30,598 nt of DNA from Oscillibacter sp. Lineage in GTDB: Bacteria; Bacillota; Clostridia; Oscillospirales; Oscillospiraceae. Made by a program: the position numbers and the translations under genes. The notes under the pieces were generated by a model. That model was not told where the DNA came from. It did not search any database and worked only from the letters and a program-made list of their open reading frames with translations. Position 1 is the first letter of the stretch. Every line of letters begins with the position of its first letter. Where the stretch lies: assembly GCA_003487665.1 (NCBI GenBank), contig DNFA01000086.1, forward strand, positions 1 through 30,598, in the 5' to 3' direction. Positions 1 through 6,521 of this stretch are shown piece by piece.

Positions 1-520
1 GACAGTCATCTATCTAGGCGCATCGTTGCCGGTGCGCTCCAGCCACCTCCTCGGAAACAGCCGGGCAAGCCTTGTTTCCTCCACGGTGTTGCTCCGGATA
101 GAGTTTACAGCAACGGACGCTTCCACGCCGATGCGTGCGCTCTTACCGCACGTTTCCACCCTTACCTCGTCGGCGCAAACTTCATATCCTTCGCTTCGCC
201 GCAAGCGGCAAAGCTCATACATTCCGTTGCGCCTCCTCTGCCGTCAAAGCGGGGCTTTGTCGGTTGGGGGGACGGGAGAACGGTTTTCGTTCTTTCTCCT
301 CTGCCGTCAAAGCGGAGCTTTATTGGCTTTTTTGGCGCAGACGGGAGACATTGCTTGCAGTCTCCTGACTGGTATAAAAGGACGAGGCGGTATATTTCTG
401 TTGCACTTTTCCTCAGATCGCTCTGGGCGGGCGTTACCCGTTATCCTTGCCCTGTGGAGCCCGGACTTTCCTCATGATGCAGCCGTTGGGCTGCACCCCG
501 CGACTGTCCGTCCCGGTCGC
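1..520 (-). ncRNA. rnpB: RNase P RNA, A type, 3' end cut by window start
   Basis: Catalytic RNA that trims the 5' leader of pre-tRNAs. Read on the minus strand it shows the conserved GAGGAAAGTCCGGGCTCC block (about 473-456), the GTAACGCCCG segment, AGTGCAACAGA, GGTAAGAGCGCAC (about 150-138) and the CCTAGATAGATGACTGTC tail at the window edge. These follow the order of A-type bacterial RNase P RNAs. The 5' end is set about 7 nt downstream of a good promoter; the last 25-30 nt lie outside the window. From 520 to 1 it is already about 520 nt, against roughly 350-400 for common A-type RNAs. The excess lies between AGTGCAACAGA and GGTAAGGGTGGAAA, which is the P12 region, and it contains internal repeats. 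The identity is sure; the 5' end is approximate. Confidence 0.95.
233..326. repeat. Direct repeat inside RNase P RNA P12 region
   Basis: A 31-nt unit starting CTCCTCTGCCGTCAAAGCGG occurs at 233-263 and again at 296-326 with three mismatches (period 63 nt). A second short match, ACGGGAGA, occurs at about 272 and 341. The repeats fall entirely within the extra segment that enlarges P12. Next to them is a small self-complementary GCCGCAAGCGGC (about 199-210). This looks like duplication of a structured insert in a tolerant loop. Confidence 0.8.
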
Positions 521-526
521 GCTTGT

Positions 527-555
527 ATTGTACCTGATTCGCGCCCGAATGTCAA
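527..555 (-). promoter_or_regulatory. Promoter of RNase P RNA gene
   Basis: On the minus strand the -35 TTGACA (555-550) and -10 TACAAT (532-527) are separated by 17 nt, a near-consensus housekeeping sigma promoter. Predicted start is near 520, just before the RNase P P1 helix. Confidence 0.85.
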
Positions 556-560
556 ACAAG

Positions 561-589
561 TTGCAATTTTTTTCTAGGGCGGATATAAT
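561..589 (+). promoter_or_regulatory. Promoter of the murD cluster
   Basis: TTGCAA (561-566), 17-nt spacer, TATAAT (584-589). The predicted start near 596 lies 25 nt before the murD ATG. The -35 element is only 5 bp from the -35 of the divergent RNase P promoter, so the two polymerase footprints must overlap. Confidence 0.8.
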
Positions 590-620
590 GGAGCTAACAA
601 CCGGAAAAGAGGCTTCAACC

Positions 621-1997
621 ATGAACGAGAAGGTTTCTGCATATTTTGAGGCGCTGCGGGGAAAGCGCATTGCCGTGCTCGGCATCGGCGTGTCGAACCG
701 CCCGCTGATCCGCATGCTGCTTCGCAGGGGGCTGACGGTGCTTGCCTGCGACAAGACGCCCAGGCAGCAGCTCGACGAAGAGGTTCTGGACTTAGAGCGC
801 ATGGGCGCGACGCTCCATGTGGGAGACGGATACCTGGACAGCGTGCAGGCGGACGTTGTGTTCCGTACGCCCGGCATGCATCCGGACATTCCGGCGCTGC
901 GGCAGCTGCGCGAGAGCGGCGCGGTGGTGACGAGCGAAATGGAGGCGTTTTTCTCCGTTTGCCCGTGCAGAATCATCGCCGTGACCGGCTCGGACGGCAA
1001 GACGACGACGACAACGCTGATCTCGGAAATTTTAAAGCACGCGGGCTACACAGTCTGGCTCGGCGGCAACATCGGAACGCCGCTTCTGCCGCTGGCAGAG
1101 CAGATGAAGCCGGACGATCTTGCCGTTGTCGAGCTTTCCTCGTTCCAGCTCATGGGCATGACGCAGTCGGCAGACATTGCGGTGGTGACGAATCTTGCGC
1201 CGAACCATCTCGACGTGCACAAGGACATGGCGGAGTATATTGCCGCAAAAGAAAACGTCTATCTGCATCAGGGAAAGACCGGCAAGCTCGTTGTGAACAT
1301 GGACAACGAAATTACCAATTCCTTTGCCGAAAAAGCGCCGGGTATGGTGGAAAAATTCTCGCGGCTGGGAAAACCTTCGAACGGCGTCTGGCTGGAAAAC
1401 GGCATCATTTACCGCAATGGGCGAAGAATCATGCCGGCGGACGATATTAAAATCCCGGGCGTACACAACATTGAAAATTACATGGCTGCCGCCTGCGCGA
1501 CGGAAGGTCTTGCAACGGATGCGGATGTGGACGCGGTGGCGCGGAGCTTCGGCGGCGTGGAGCATCGCATTGAGCTGGTGCGTGAGCTGCACGGGGTGAA
1601 GTATTACAACGACTCGATTGCGTCGAGCCCGTCGCGGACGATTGCGGGGCTGCACTCGTTCAAGCAGAAGGTGATTCTGATTGCGGGCGGGTATGACAAG
1701 CACATTCCGTTCGACGTGCTGGGACCGGAGATCTGCGCGCATGTCAAGACGCTGGTATTGTGCGGCGCGACGGCGGACAAAATCCGCGCGGCAGTGGAAA
1801 ACGCGCCGGAGTACAGGAAGGGCGCGCCGGAAATTCTGGAGGCAAACGATCTGTGCGAGGCGGTTGCGCTTTGCCGGAAGGCGGCGCAGCCGGGCGACAT
1901 TGTGACGTTGAGCCCTGCCTGTGCAGCGTTTGACCAGTTCAAGAATTTCGCCGTGCGCGGCAGAGCCTACAAGGAGCTTGTGGGCAGCCTCACATAA
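621..1997 (+). CDS. murD: UDP-N-acetylmuramoylalanine--D-glutamate ligase
   Basis: Cytoplasmic ATP-dependent ligase that adds D-glutamate to UDP-MurNAc-L-Ala in peptidoglycan synthesis. The 458-aa product has the family length. Seen: N-terminal Rossmann-like GIGVSNRPL (about 21-29); the Mur-ligase P-loop GSDGKTTT (123-130); a central-domain stretch ELSSFQL (about 171-177) and NLAPNHLDVH (191-200); AAKENVY (about 208-214), where the carbamylated lysine lies in this family; and YNDSIASSPSRT in the C-terminal part. The ATG at 621 was chosen over upstream in-frame starts because the predicted promoter -10 ends at 589 and the protein begins as homologs do. The Shine-Dalgarno before it is weak (AGAGG). 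It is the first gene of a plus-strand cluster; ispD starts 11 nt after its stop. Confidence 0.95.
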   Translation: MNEKVSAYFEALRGKRIAVLGIGVSNRPLIRMLLRRGLTVLACDKTPRQQLDEEVLDLERMGATLHVGDGYLDSVQADVVFRTPGMHPDIPALRQLRESGAVVTSEMEAFFSVCPCRIIAVTGSDGKTTTTTLISEILKHAGYTVWLGGNIGTPLLPLAEQMKPDDLAVVELSSFQLMGMTQSADIAVVTNLAPNHLDVHKDMAEYIAAKENVYLHQGKTGKLVVNMDNEITNSFAEKAPGMVEKFSRLGKPSNGVWLENGIIYRNGRRIMPADDIKIPGVHNIENYMAAACATEGLATDADVDAVARSFGGVEHRIELVRELHGVKYYNDSIASSPSRTIAGLHSFKQKVILIAGGYDKHIPFDVLGPEICAHVKTLVLCGATADKIRAAVENAPEYRKGAPEILEANDLCEAVALCRKAAQPGDIVTLSPACAAFDQFKNFAVRGRAYKELVGSLT

Positions 1998-2008
1998 GGA
2001 GGGATTTC

Positions 2009-2746
2009 ATGCAGCTTGCAGATAGCATCCGCAAGGCGCGGCAGGTGAAAAACAAGCTCTCGCATCCGAGCTGTGCGGCGGTGATTGTCGCCGCCGGGTC
2101 TTCTGCCCGGATGGGCGGGACGGACAAGCTTCTGGCGGAGCTGGGCGGGCTTCCGGTTCTGAGCCGGACGCTGCGCGTGTTCGACGATCATGAGATGATC
2201 GACACCATCATCGTCGTCGCGCGCGAGGACCGGATGCCCAAAATCAGCCGGGTCTGTTCGCCGTATCGGAAGGTGCGCATCGTCGTTCCCGGCGGAGAGA
2301 GTCGACAAGAGTCGGTGATGCACGGGCTCAAGGCTGTGCCGGAAGGGACGGAGCTTGTTGCGGTGCATGACGGCGCGCGTCCGCTGGTGCCGCCGGAGGT
2401 CATCACAAAAGCGATTTTAAAGGCGGCGAAGTTTGGCGCGGCAGCGCCCGCGATTCCGGTCAAAGATACGATCAAGGTATCCAAAACCGGCGCGGTGGAT
2501 GAAACGCCGGACCGGTCCACGCTCTTTGCCGTGCAGACGCCGCAGGTGTTTGACTATGCGCTGCTGCTGGGCGCGCTGCAGAACGCAAAGCAGAAGGGGC
2601 TTTCACTGACCGACGACTGCTCGGCGGTGGAGGCGCTCGGCATGACGGTGCTGCTGACGGACGGCTCAGAGGAGAACATCAAGATTACGACGCCGCTGGA
2701 TCTGGATATTGCCGAGCTGATTCTGAAACGGAGGCAGACACCATGA
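2009..2746 (+). CDS. ispD: 2-C-methyl-D-erythritol 4-phosphate cytidylyltransferase
   Basis: Third step of the MEP isoprenoid pathway: CTP plus methylerythritol phosphate gives CDP-methylerythritol. The 245-aa protein carries the nucleotide-binding VIVAAGSSARMGGTDK (about 25-40), VHDGARPLV, the PVKDTIK segment, QTPQVF and TDDCSAVE, all IspD hallmarks. An N-terminal extension of roughly 20 residues precedes the family core. The start is supported by AAGGAGGG (1996-2003) 5 nt before the ATG, overlapping the murD stop. It overlaps ispF by 4 nt (ATGA), so the two are translationally coupled and catalyse pathway steps close together. Its position between murD and ispF is compatible with coordinated supply of the undecaprenyl carrier and wall precursors (inference). 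Confidence 0.96.
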   Translation: MQLADSIRKARQVKNKLSHPSCAAVIVAAGSSARMGGTDKLLAELGGLPVLSRTLRVFDDHEMIDTIIVVAREDRMPKISRVCSPYRKVRIVVPGGESRQESVMHGLKAVPEGTELVAVHDGARPLVPPEVITKAILKAAKFGAAAPAIPVKDTIKVSKTGAVDETPDRSTLFAVQTPQVFDYALLLGALQNAKQKGLSLTDDCSAVEALGMTVLLTDGSEENIKITTPLDLDIAELILKRRQTP

Positions 2747-3216
2747 GAATCGGACATGGATACGATGTACACCGTCTGGTCGAGGGGCGAAAGCTGATTC
2801 TGGGCGGTGTGGAGATTCCGTTTGAAAAGGGGCTCGACGGACACTCGGATGCAGACGTGCTGGTGCATGCCGTCATGGACGCGCTGCTGGGTGCGGCTGC
2901 GCTGGGCGACATCGGAAAGCTGTTTCCGGACAACGATGATGCGTATCTGGGCGCGGACAGTGTGGAGCTTCTCAAAAAAGTGCGCAATGTCTTGCAGGAG
3001 CACGGATGGAAGCCCGGAAATCTGGACGCGACGGTGATCGCCCAGAGACCGAAGCTTGCGCCGTATATCGATACCATGCGAAAACGAATCGCAGACGCGC
3101 TGGAAACGGACGCGGAAAACGTCAGCGTCAAGGCGACGACCGAAGAGCGCCTCGGCTTTACCGGCAGCGGCGAGGGAATTGCCGCGCACGCGGTGTGCCT
3201 GATCGAGCGCGTATGA
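2743..3216 (+). CDS. ispF: 2-C-methyl-D-erythritol 2,4-cyclodiphosphate synthase
   Basis: MEP-pathway cyclase that converts CDP-methylerythritol 2-phosphate to the cyclodiphosphate with loss of CMP. The 157-aa length is typical. The metal ligands are visible: Asp8 and His10 in GYDVHRL, and His42 in the SDADVLVHAVMDAL segment. The C-terminal part shows VSVKATTEERLGFTG, the usual substrate-binding signature. The start ATG overlaps the ispD stop by 4 nt; the stop overlaps the next ATG at 3213, continuing the coupled chain. The trimeric enzyme often pairs with or is fused to IspD. Confidence 0.97.
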   Translation: MRIGHGYDVHRLVEGRKLILGGVEIPFEKGLDGHSDADVLVHAVMDALLGAAALGDIGKLFPDNDDAYLGADSVELLKKVRNVLQEHGWKPGNLDATVIAQRPKLAPYIDTMRKRIADALETDAENVSVKATTEERLGFTGSGEGIAAHAVCLIERV

Positions 3217-3599
3217 AAGACGAAAGAAGCTGCCCGGACTGGTACTGGGTGCGTGGGCTGCATGACGCACAGATACTGGAAGTGTCGATGCAGGACGACA
3301 CGCTGACGCTTTGCATCGACAGCGGCAACGCCATGTTCGATAACACGCTCGAACGCATCACATTTTTGGGTGCGAGACCCAAAACTTCGCTGCCCGAGCC
3401 GACGAAGAAGCAGCCGGTTTACTGGCTGTCGGACGAACTGATTGCGCTTCCCTTTGACCAGTGGAAGATCAGCATTTGTACCGAGCGCTATGACGGCAGA
3501 AAAACGCTCCGCGAGCCGCTGGTTATCATTTTCCAGAGCGCAAGAACAAATCGCCGGGGAAAACCGGACGAGGATGAGGAGGTCATCGTTGAACTATAA
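3213..3599 (+). CDS. Unknown protein, 128 aa
   Basis: I do not recognise this family. The product is soluble, with no signal peptide or membrane segment, an acidic C-terminus (DEDEEVIVEL) and an opening YWVRGLHDAQILEV. Short strand-like segments alternate with charged turns, suggesting a small beta-rich fold. It starts with an ATG overlapping the ispF stop (ATGA), and its own stop overlaps the TTG start of the next gene, so it belongs to the same transcript. The upstream in-frame extension inside ispF is rejected because it would lie wholly within that gene. Function cannot be given. Confidence 0.75.
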   Translation: MKDERSCPDWYWVRGLHDAQILEVSMQDDTLTLCIDSGNAMFDNTLERITFLGARPKTSLPEPTKKQPVYWLSDELIALPFDQWKISICTERYDGRKTLREPLVIIFQSARTNRRGKPDEDEEVIVEL

Positions 3600-3825
3600 A
3601 AGAAGCAAAAAGCTGTTTTCCGTGATGTGCTATCTCTGCCTCGCGCTGGTCCTGGTGTCGACCATTCTGGAAATCCGGTGGCTCAGCGCGGCAGGGCTCG
3701 GCGTGCTGGCGCTGGGGCTTTTGCAGATGGTGCTGTTTTATAAATGCCCGCATTGTGGGGCGCAGCTGGAGCCCAGAGGACCGGTACCAAAGTTTTGCCC
3801 GAATTGTGGAAAAGAGCTGGACTGA
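3589..3825 (+). CDS. Small membrane protein with C-terminal zinc ribbon (copy 1)
   Basis: 78-aa product with two predicted membrane helices (about residues 8-25 and 28-46) followed by a short cytoplasmic zinc ribbon with paired cysteines: CPHCGAQ and CPNCGKELD. A TTG start is proposed at 3589 because AGGAGG (3577-3582) lies 6 nt upstream and the first residues then read MNYKRSKK, a positive-inside start. It overlaps the end of the preceding gene. It is a paralog of the next gene: both share the order helix pair, LGLLQ, FYKCPHC, ribbon. Role unknown; zinc-ribbon membrane peptides of this kind are common in Clostridia. Confidence 0.7.
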   Translation: MNYKRSKKLFSVMCYLCLALVLVSTILEIRWLSAAGLGVLALGLLQMVLFYKCPHCGAQLEPRGPVPKFCPNCGKELD

Positions 3826-3849
3826 TTTTTGAAAAGAGGAGAGTGGAAG

Positions 3850-4161
3850 ATGGATTACAGGTTAAGCGAACGGATGATGGTCAGTGCCTGCGCGGCAGGC
3901 ATTCTGATTGTCATGCTCGGAAACCGGCGGCAGTCGCTGACGATGAGTGCAGTCGGTGCGGGGCTGATGGTGCTGGGGCTTTTGCAGGCGCTGATTTTTT
4001 ATAAGTGCCCGCACTGCAAAAAGCGCTTCAAGCTCGGCTCCCGGAGACCGAGCGTCTGCCCGTACTGCGGCGCGAAGCTGGAAGATACCGAACCGGAGAA
4101 GCCGGCGGAGACAAAGCAGGTGGAAGCTCCTGCCGAAGCGGCAGAGGAAAAAGACGAATAA
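3850..4161 (+). CDS. Small membrane protein with zinc ribbon and acidic tail (copy 2)
   Basis: 103-aa product with two membrane helices (about 10-26 and 31-49), then FYKCPHC and CPYCGAKLED forming a zinc ribbon, then an acidic tail rich in Glu, Pro and Ala. The ATG at 3850 follows AGGAG (3837-3841) with 8 nt spacing; the in-frame start at 3829 lacks such a site. It resembles copy 1 over the second helix and ribbon (for example VLGLLQ and FYKCPHC), so the pair arose by tandem duplication and copy 2 gained a tail. It is the last gene before a strong stem-loop and so probably the end of the murD-led transcript. Confidence 0.8.
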   Translation: MDYRLSERMMVSACAAGILIVMLGNRRQSLTMSAVGAGLMVLGLLQALIFYKCPHCKKRFKLGSRRPSVCPYCGAKLEDTEPEKPAETKQVEAPAEAAEEKDE

Positions 4162-4167
4162 CGAATG

Positions 4168-4205
4168 AGAAACCCTCCGTATGGCTCGCCATACGGAGGG
4201 TTTCT
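4168..4205. terminator. Bidirectional stem-loop terminator
   Basis: Perfect 17-bp stem (4168-4184 with 4189-4205) and a CTCG loop, placed between the convergent zinc-ribbon gene and the NhaC-family gene. The arms start AGAAA and end TTTCT, so a short U-rich end exists in both directions. Confidence 0.9.
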
Positions 4206-4229
4206 GTGTGCAACTTACTGTTTCTTTGC

Positions 4230-5861
4230 CTAATTTGCCATGCGATCTTTTCTCGCTTCCATGCTGCGAAGTGCGAAGAGAACGGCAAGTATCAAGACTG
4301 TGGAGACCGCAAGGGTCACATAGACGTTCTGCACGAAGCCCGCGACGATGAAGCCGACGAAGGAAACGGCAGCGACGGTTACGGCATAGGGGAGCTGGGT
4401 CGAGACGTGCGTCAGGTGGTTGCACTGCGCGCCGGCGGACGCCATGATCGTGGTATCCGAGATGGGCGAGCAGTGGTCGCCGCAGACCGCGCCCGCGCAG
4501 CAGGCGGAGATGCCGATGATGAGAAGAGGGCTGTCCGTCGGGAAGACGGCGGTGACGACCGGAATGAGAATGCCGAACGTACCCCACGAGGTGCCGGAGG
4601 CGAAGGCGAGCACGCAGGCGACAAGGAAGATAACTGCCGGCAGCATACCGTACAGGAAATCGGAAGCGTAGACCATCAGATCGTGCACATACTCGGCTGC
4701 ACCGAGGGAGTTGATCATTGCCTTGAGGCTGACGGCGAGCGTCAGAATCAGAATCGGGGAAATCATGGCGATGAAGCCCTTGGGGACGCACTCCATTGCC
4801 TGCTGGAAGGTGATGACCTTGCGGGCAACGAGATAGATCACGGTCAGAACCAGTGCGATGATGCCGCCCCAGGGAAGACCGACGAAGGCGTTGGTATTGC
4901 CGAAGGCACCGACAAAGTCGCCGGCAAAATCAGCGCTGCCGGACGTGTCCACACCAAAGAAGCCGCCAACGTAGAGCATGCCGATGGTGCAGGTGATGAT
5001 CAGAACGACGACCGGGAGAATGAGGTCAAGCAGATGCCCCTCGGGGTTGATGGTCTCGCCCGCCTCGCTTTCCAGCGCGGAAAGGTCGCCGGAGGATGCT
5101 TTCTTTTCATACTGCTTCATGGGACCATAGTCGAACTTCATCAGGATGATGGCAATGATGAAGACGAAGGTCATGAGAGAATACAGGTTATAGGGAATGG
5201 CGCGGATGAAAAGCTCAATGCCGCTCATGCCGGTGTTGAGTCCTTCTGCGGTCGAGGAGACAGCGGCTGCCCAGGAGGAGATCGGCGCAATCATGCACAC
5301 GGGAGCCGCAGTGGCGTCAATCAGATAGGCAAGCTTCGGGCGGGAAATCTTATGACCGTCCGTGACCGGGCGCATGACGGAGCCGACGGTCAGGCAGTTA
5401 AAATAGTCGTCGATGAAAATGAGAACGCCGAGGACGAACGTTGCAAACTGCGCGCCTGCGTGCGTTTTGATGTGGGTTTCCGCCCAGCGGCCGAAAGCAG
5501 CCGAGCCGCCCGCAGCGTTGACCAGCGCGACGATGATGCCGAGCAGGACGAGAAACAGGAAAATGCCGGCGTTATCTGCGATGGCAGCAATCAGACCGTC
5601 GTTGACGACGGCATCGAGCGCGGCGACGGGCGCAAAGTTCGTGGTGAACAGCGCGCCGACGACGACGCCGATGAACAGCGAGCTGTATGCTTCCTTGCTG
5701 ACCAGCGCCAGAACGATGGCAATGACGGGCGGCAGCAGCGACCATGCCGTCTCGGCAAGGGATTTGCCGTTGGCGCACTGGATTGCCGCAGCGACGACCA
5801 GTACGAGCATCGCCGCAATGACGATGATGCGCACAAGCGCATGCGAGGTGTTCTTCTTCAT
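4230..5861 (-). CDS. NhaC-family transporter under a lysine riboswitch (probable lysine transporter)
   Basis: 543-aa polytopic membrane protein with about a dozen hydrophobic helices. Family signatures include FASGTSWGTFGI, CGDHCSPISDTTIM and HVSTQLPYA, shared with the second NhaC-family protein at 19540-21045. By family it would be called a Na+/H+ antiporter, but NhaC relatives also carry amino acids and other organic ions. The 5' leader is a lysine riboswitch with its own terminator, so the gene should be on when lysine is scarce. A lysine importer similar to the previously proposed LysW group is therefore more likely than a housekeeping antiporter. Start ATG at 5861 is preceded by AAGGAG; a longer in-frame start at 5915 lies within the terminator stem and is rejected. 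Family sure, substrate inferred from the riboswitch. Confidence 0.9.
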   Translation of the reverse strand: MKKNTSHALVRIIVIAAMLVLVVAAAIQCANGKSLAETAWSLLPPVIAIVLALVSKEAYSSLFIGVVVGALFTTNFAPVAALDAVVNDGLIAAIADNAGIFLFLVLLGIIVALVNAAGGSAAFGRWAETHIKTHAGAQFATFVLGVLIFIDDYFNCLTVGSVMRPVTDGHKISRPKLAYLIDATAAPVCMIAPISSWAAAVSSTAEGLNTGMSGIELFIRAIPYNLYSLMTFVFIIAIILMKFDYGPMKQYEKKASSGDLSALESEAGETINPEGHLLDLILPVVVLIITCTIGMLYVGGFFGVDTSGSADFAGDFVGAFGNTNAFVGLPWGGIIALVLTVIYLVARKVITFQQAMECVPKGFIAMISPILILTLAVSLKAMINSLGAAEYVHDLMVYASDFLYGMLPAVIFLVACVLAFASGTSWGTFGILIPVVTAVFPTDSPLLIIGISACCAGAVCGDHCSPISDTTIMASAGAQCNHLTHVSTQLPYAVTVAAVSFVGFIVAGFVQNVYVTLAVSTVLILAVLFALRSMEARKDRMAN

Positions 5862-5881
5862 GGTTTTGTCTCCTTCACAAA

Positions 5882-5915
5882 ACAAAAATTGCGTCATGAC
5901 AGCATCATGACGCAA
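5882..5915 (-). terminator. Intrinsic terminator of the lysine riboswitch
   Basis: On the minus strand TTGCGTCATGA and TCATGACGCAA form a perfect 11-bp stem (5915-5905 with 5899-5889) with a 5-nt loop, followed at once by TTTTTGTT. It lies 20-54 nt before the transporter start and downstream of the aptamer, the classic layout of a transcription-terminating OFF switch. Confidence 0.9.
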
Positions 5916-5938
5916 CAGAACAATCCCTGTAAAGACGA

Positions 5939-6104
5939 CATGACAGCGCTCCGCTTTCGCGACAGTCCGCAGGATATTCTCCTGCGCCCCAGACCGGCGC
6001 CCGCGGGAACGGCGTCGCCCATCTTCGGCGCGCAGCCCTTTTACGTCCCCGGTTCCCGCCGGATTTGCGGACGCGACTCATGCTGTGCGCAACCTCTATC
6101 ACAA
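5939..6104 (-). promoter_or_regulatory. Lysine riboswitch (L box) aptamer
   Basis: Read on the minus strand, GATAGAGGTTGCGC (6100-6087) is the conserved 5' segment of L-box RNAs. It is followed by CATGAGTC, AAAGGGCTGCGCGCCGAAG (6041-6023), a GGTCTGG stem, ACTGTCG (5966-5960) and GGAGCGCTGTCATG (5952-5939). The last segment can pair with GTGATAG at the 5' side to close helix P1. Order and wording match the lysC leader type closely. Its position before a membrane transporter fits the known lysine-transport members of this regulon. Edges are approximate because no covariance model was run. Confidence 0.9.
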
Positions 6105-6113
6105 CTGCCTCCT

Positions 6114-6141
6114 ATTATACAGAGCCGGAGAATCTTGTCAA
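6114..6141 (-). promoter_or_regulatory. Promoter of riboswitch-controlled transporter
   Basis: On the minus strand TTGACA (6141-6136), 16-nt spacer, TATAAT (6119-6114). The start is expected near 6107, a few bases before the riboswitch P1 helix, giving a leader of about 245 nt. Confidence 0.88.
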
Positions 6142-6155
6142 GTCTTAACAGAAAC

Positions 6156-6186
6156 TTTCTGCAAAAATATGCACAATATGCAGAAA
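6156..6186. promoter_or_regulatory. Inverted repeat in the divergent intergenic region
   Basis: TTTCTGCA (6156-6163) and TGCAGAAA (6179-6186) form perfect 8-bp arms around 15 AT-rich bases. It lies between the minus-strand riboswitch promoter and the plus-strand DUF3343 gene. A weak plus-strand promoter (TTAACA at 6145-6150, 17 nt, TATGCA at 6168-6173) overlaps it, so it could be an operator. No regulator can be named. Confidence 0.4.
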
Positions 6187-6257
6187 CTGCGCGAGCGGGC
6201 GCGGTCCGTGTCAAACGGGCGTGCGGACGCATACGATGGGCTGAGGAGGAGGTCGCA

Positions 6258-6521
6258 ATGTTTGTGTATGATTTCTCGTTCCGCTCTCTGACAGCTGCGC
6301 AGGACGGGCGGAGCGTTTTGCAGAACGCAGGTGTTTTTTCGCAGCTTGCGCGCGCGCCGAAACAGATTGCCGAGCAGGGCTGCGGGTATGTACTGGAGGT
6401 AGACGGTCCGGACGGCGCAGATGCGCTGACGCTGTTTTTATCGAGCGGCGTGCGCTTCCGCCGGGTGTTCCGGCAGTTTGATAACGGCTTTGTGGAGGAG
6501 GCGGGTCATGATCTATTTTGA
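6258..6521 (+). CDS. DUF3343-family small protein, putative sulfur/selenium carrier-like
   Basis: 87-aa soluble protein. The middle RSVLQNAGVFSQLARAPK (about 18-35), the GCGYVLEV segment and the closing GVRFRRVFR fit the DUF3343 family: small proteins with a conserved Gly-Cys-Gly that often sit beside cysteine desulfurases. The cysteine in GCGY is the likely functional residue (inference). The ATG is preceded by GAGGAGGAGG (6243-6252). It overlaps the following cysteine-desulfurase-like gene by 14 nt, so the two are coupled and probably act together, perhaps in sulfur or selenium handling. The specific acceptor is unknown. Confidence 0.75.
   Translation: MFVYDFSFRSLTAAQDGRSVLQNAGVFSQLARAPKQIAEQGCGYVLEVDGPDGADALTLFLSSGVRFRRVFRQFDNGFVEEAGHDLF

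Noticed and set aside
26..577. Plus-strand open frame of 183 codons at the window start
   Set aside because: Lies across the RNase P RNA gene on the other strand; the conserved RNA blocks explain the sequence.
4005..6521. Long plus-strand open frame of about 838 codons antisense to the NhaC-family gene
   Set aside because: Its composition is that of a shadow of GC-rich coding DNA (Asp, Glu, Gly and His rich, no domain), it covers the riboswitch and terminator, and the opposite strand codes for a clear membrane transporter.
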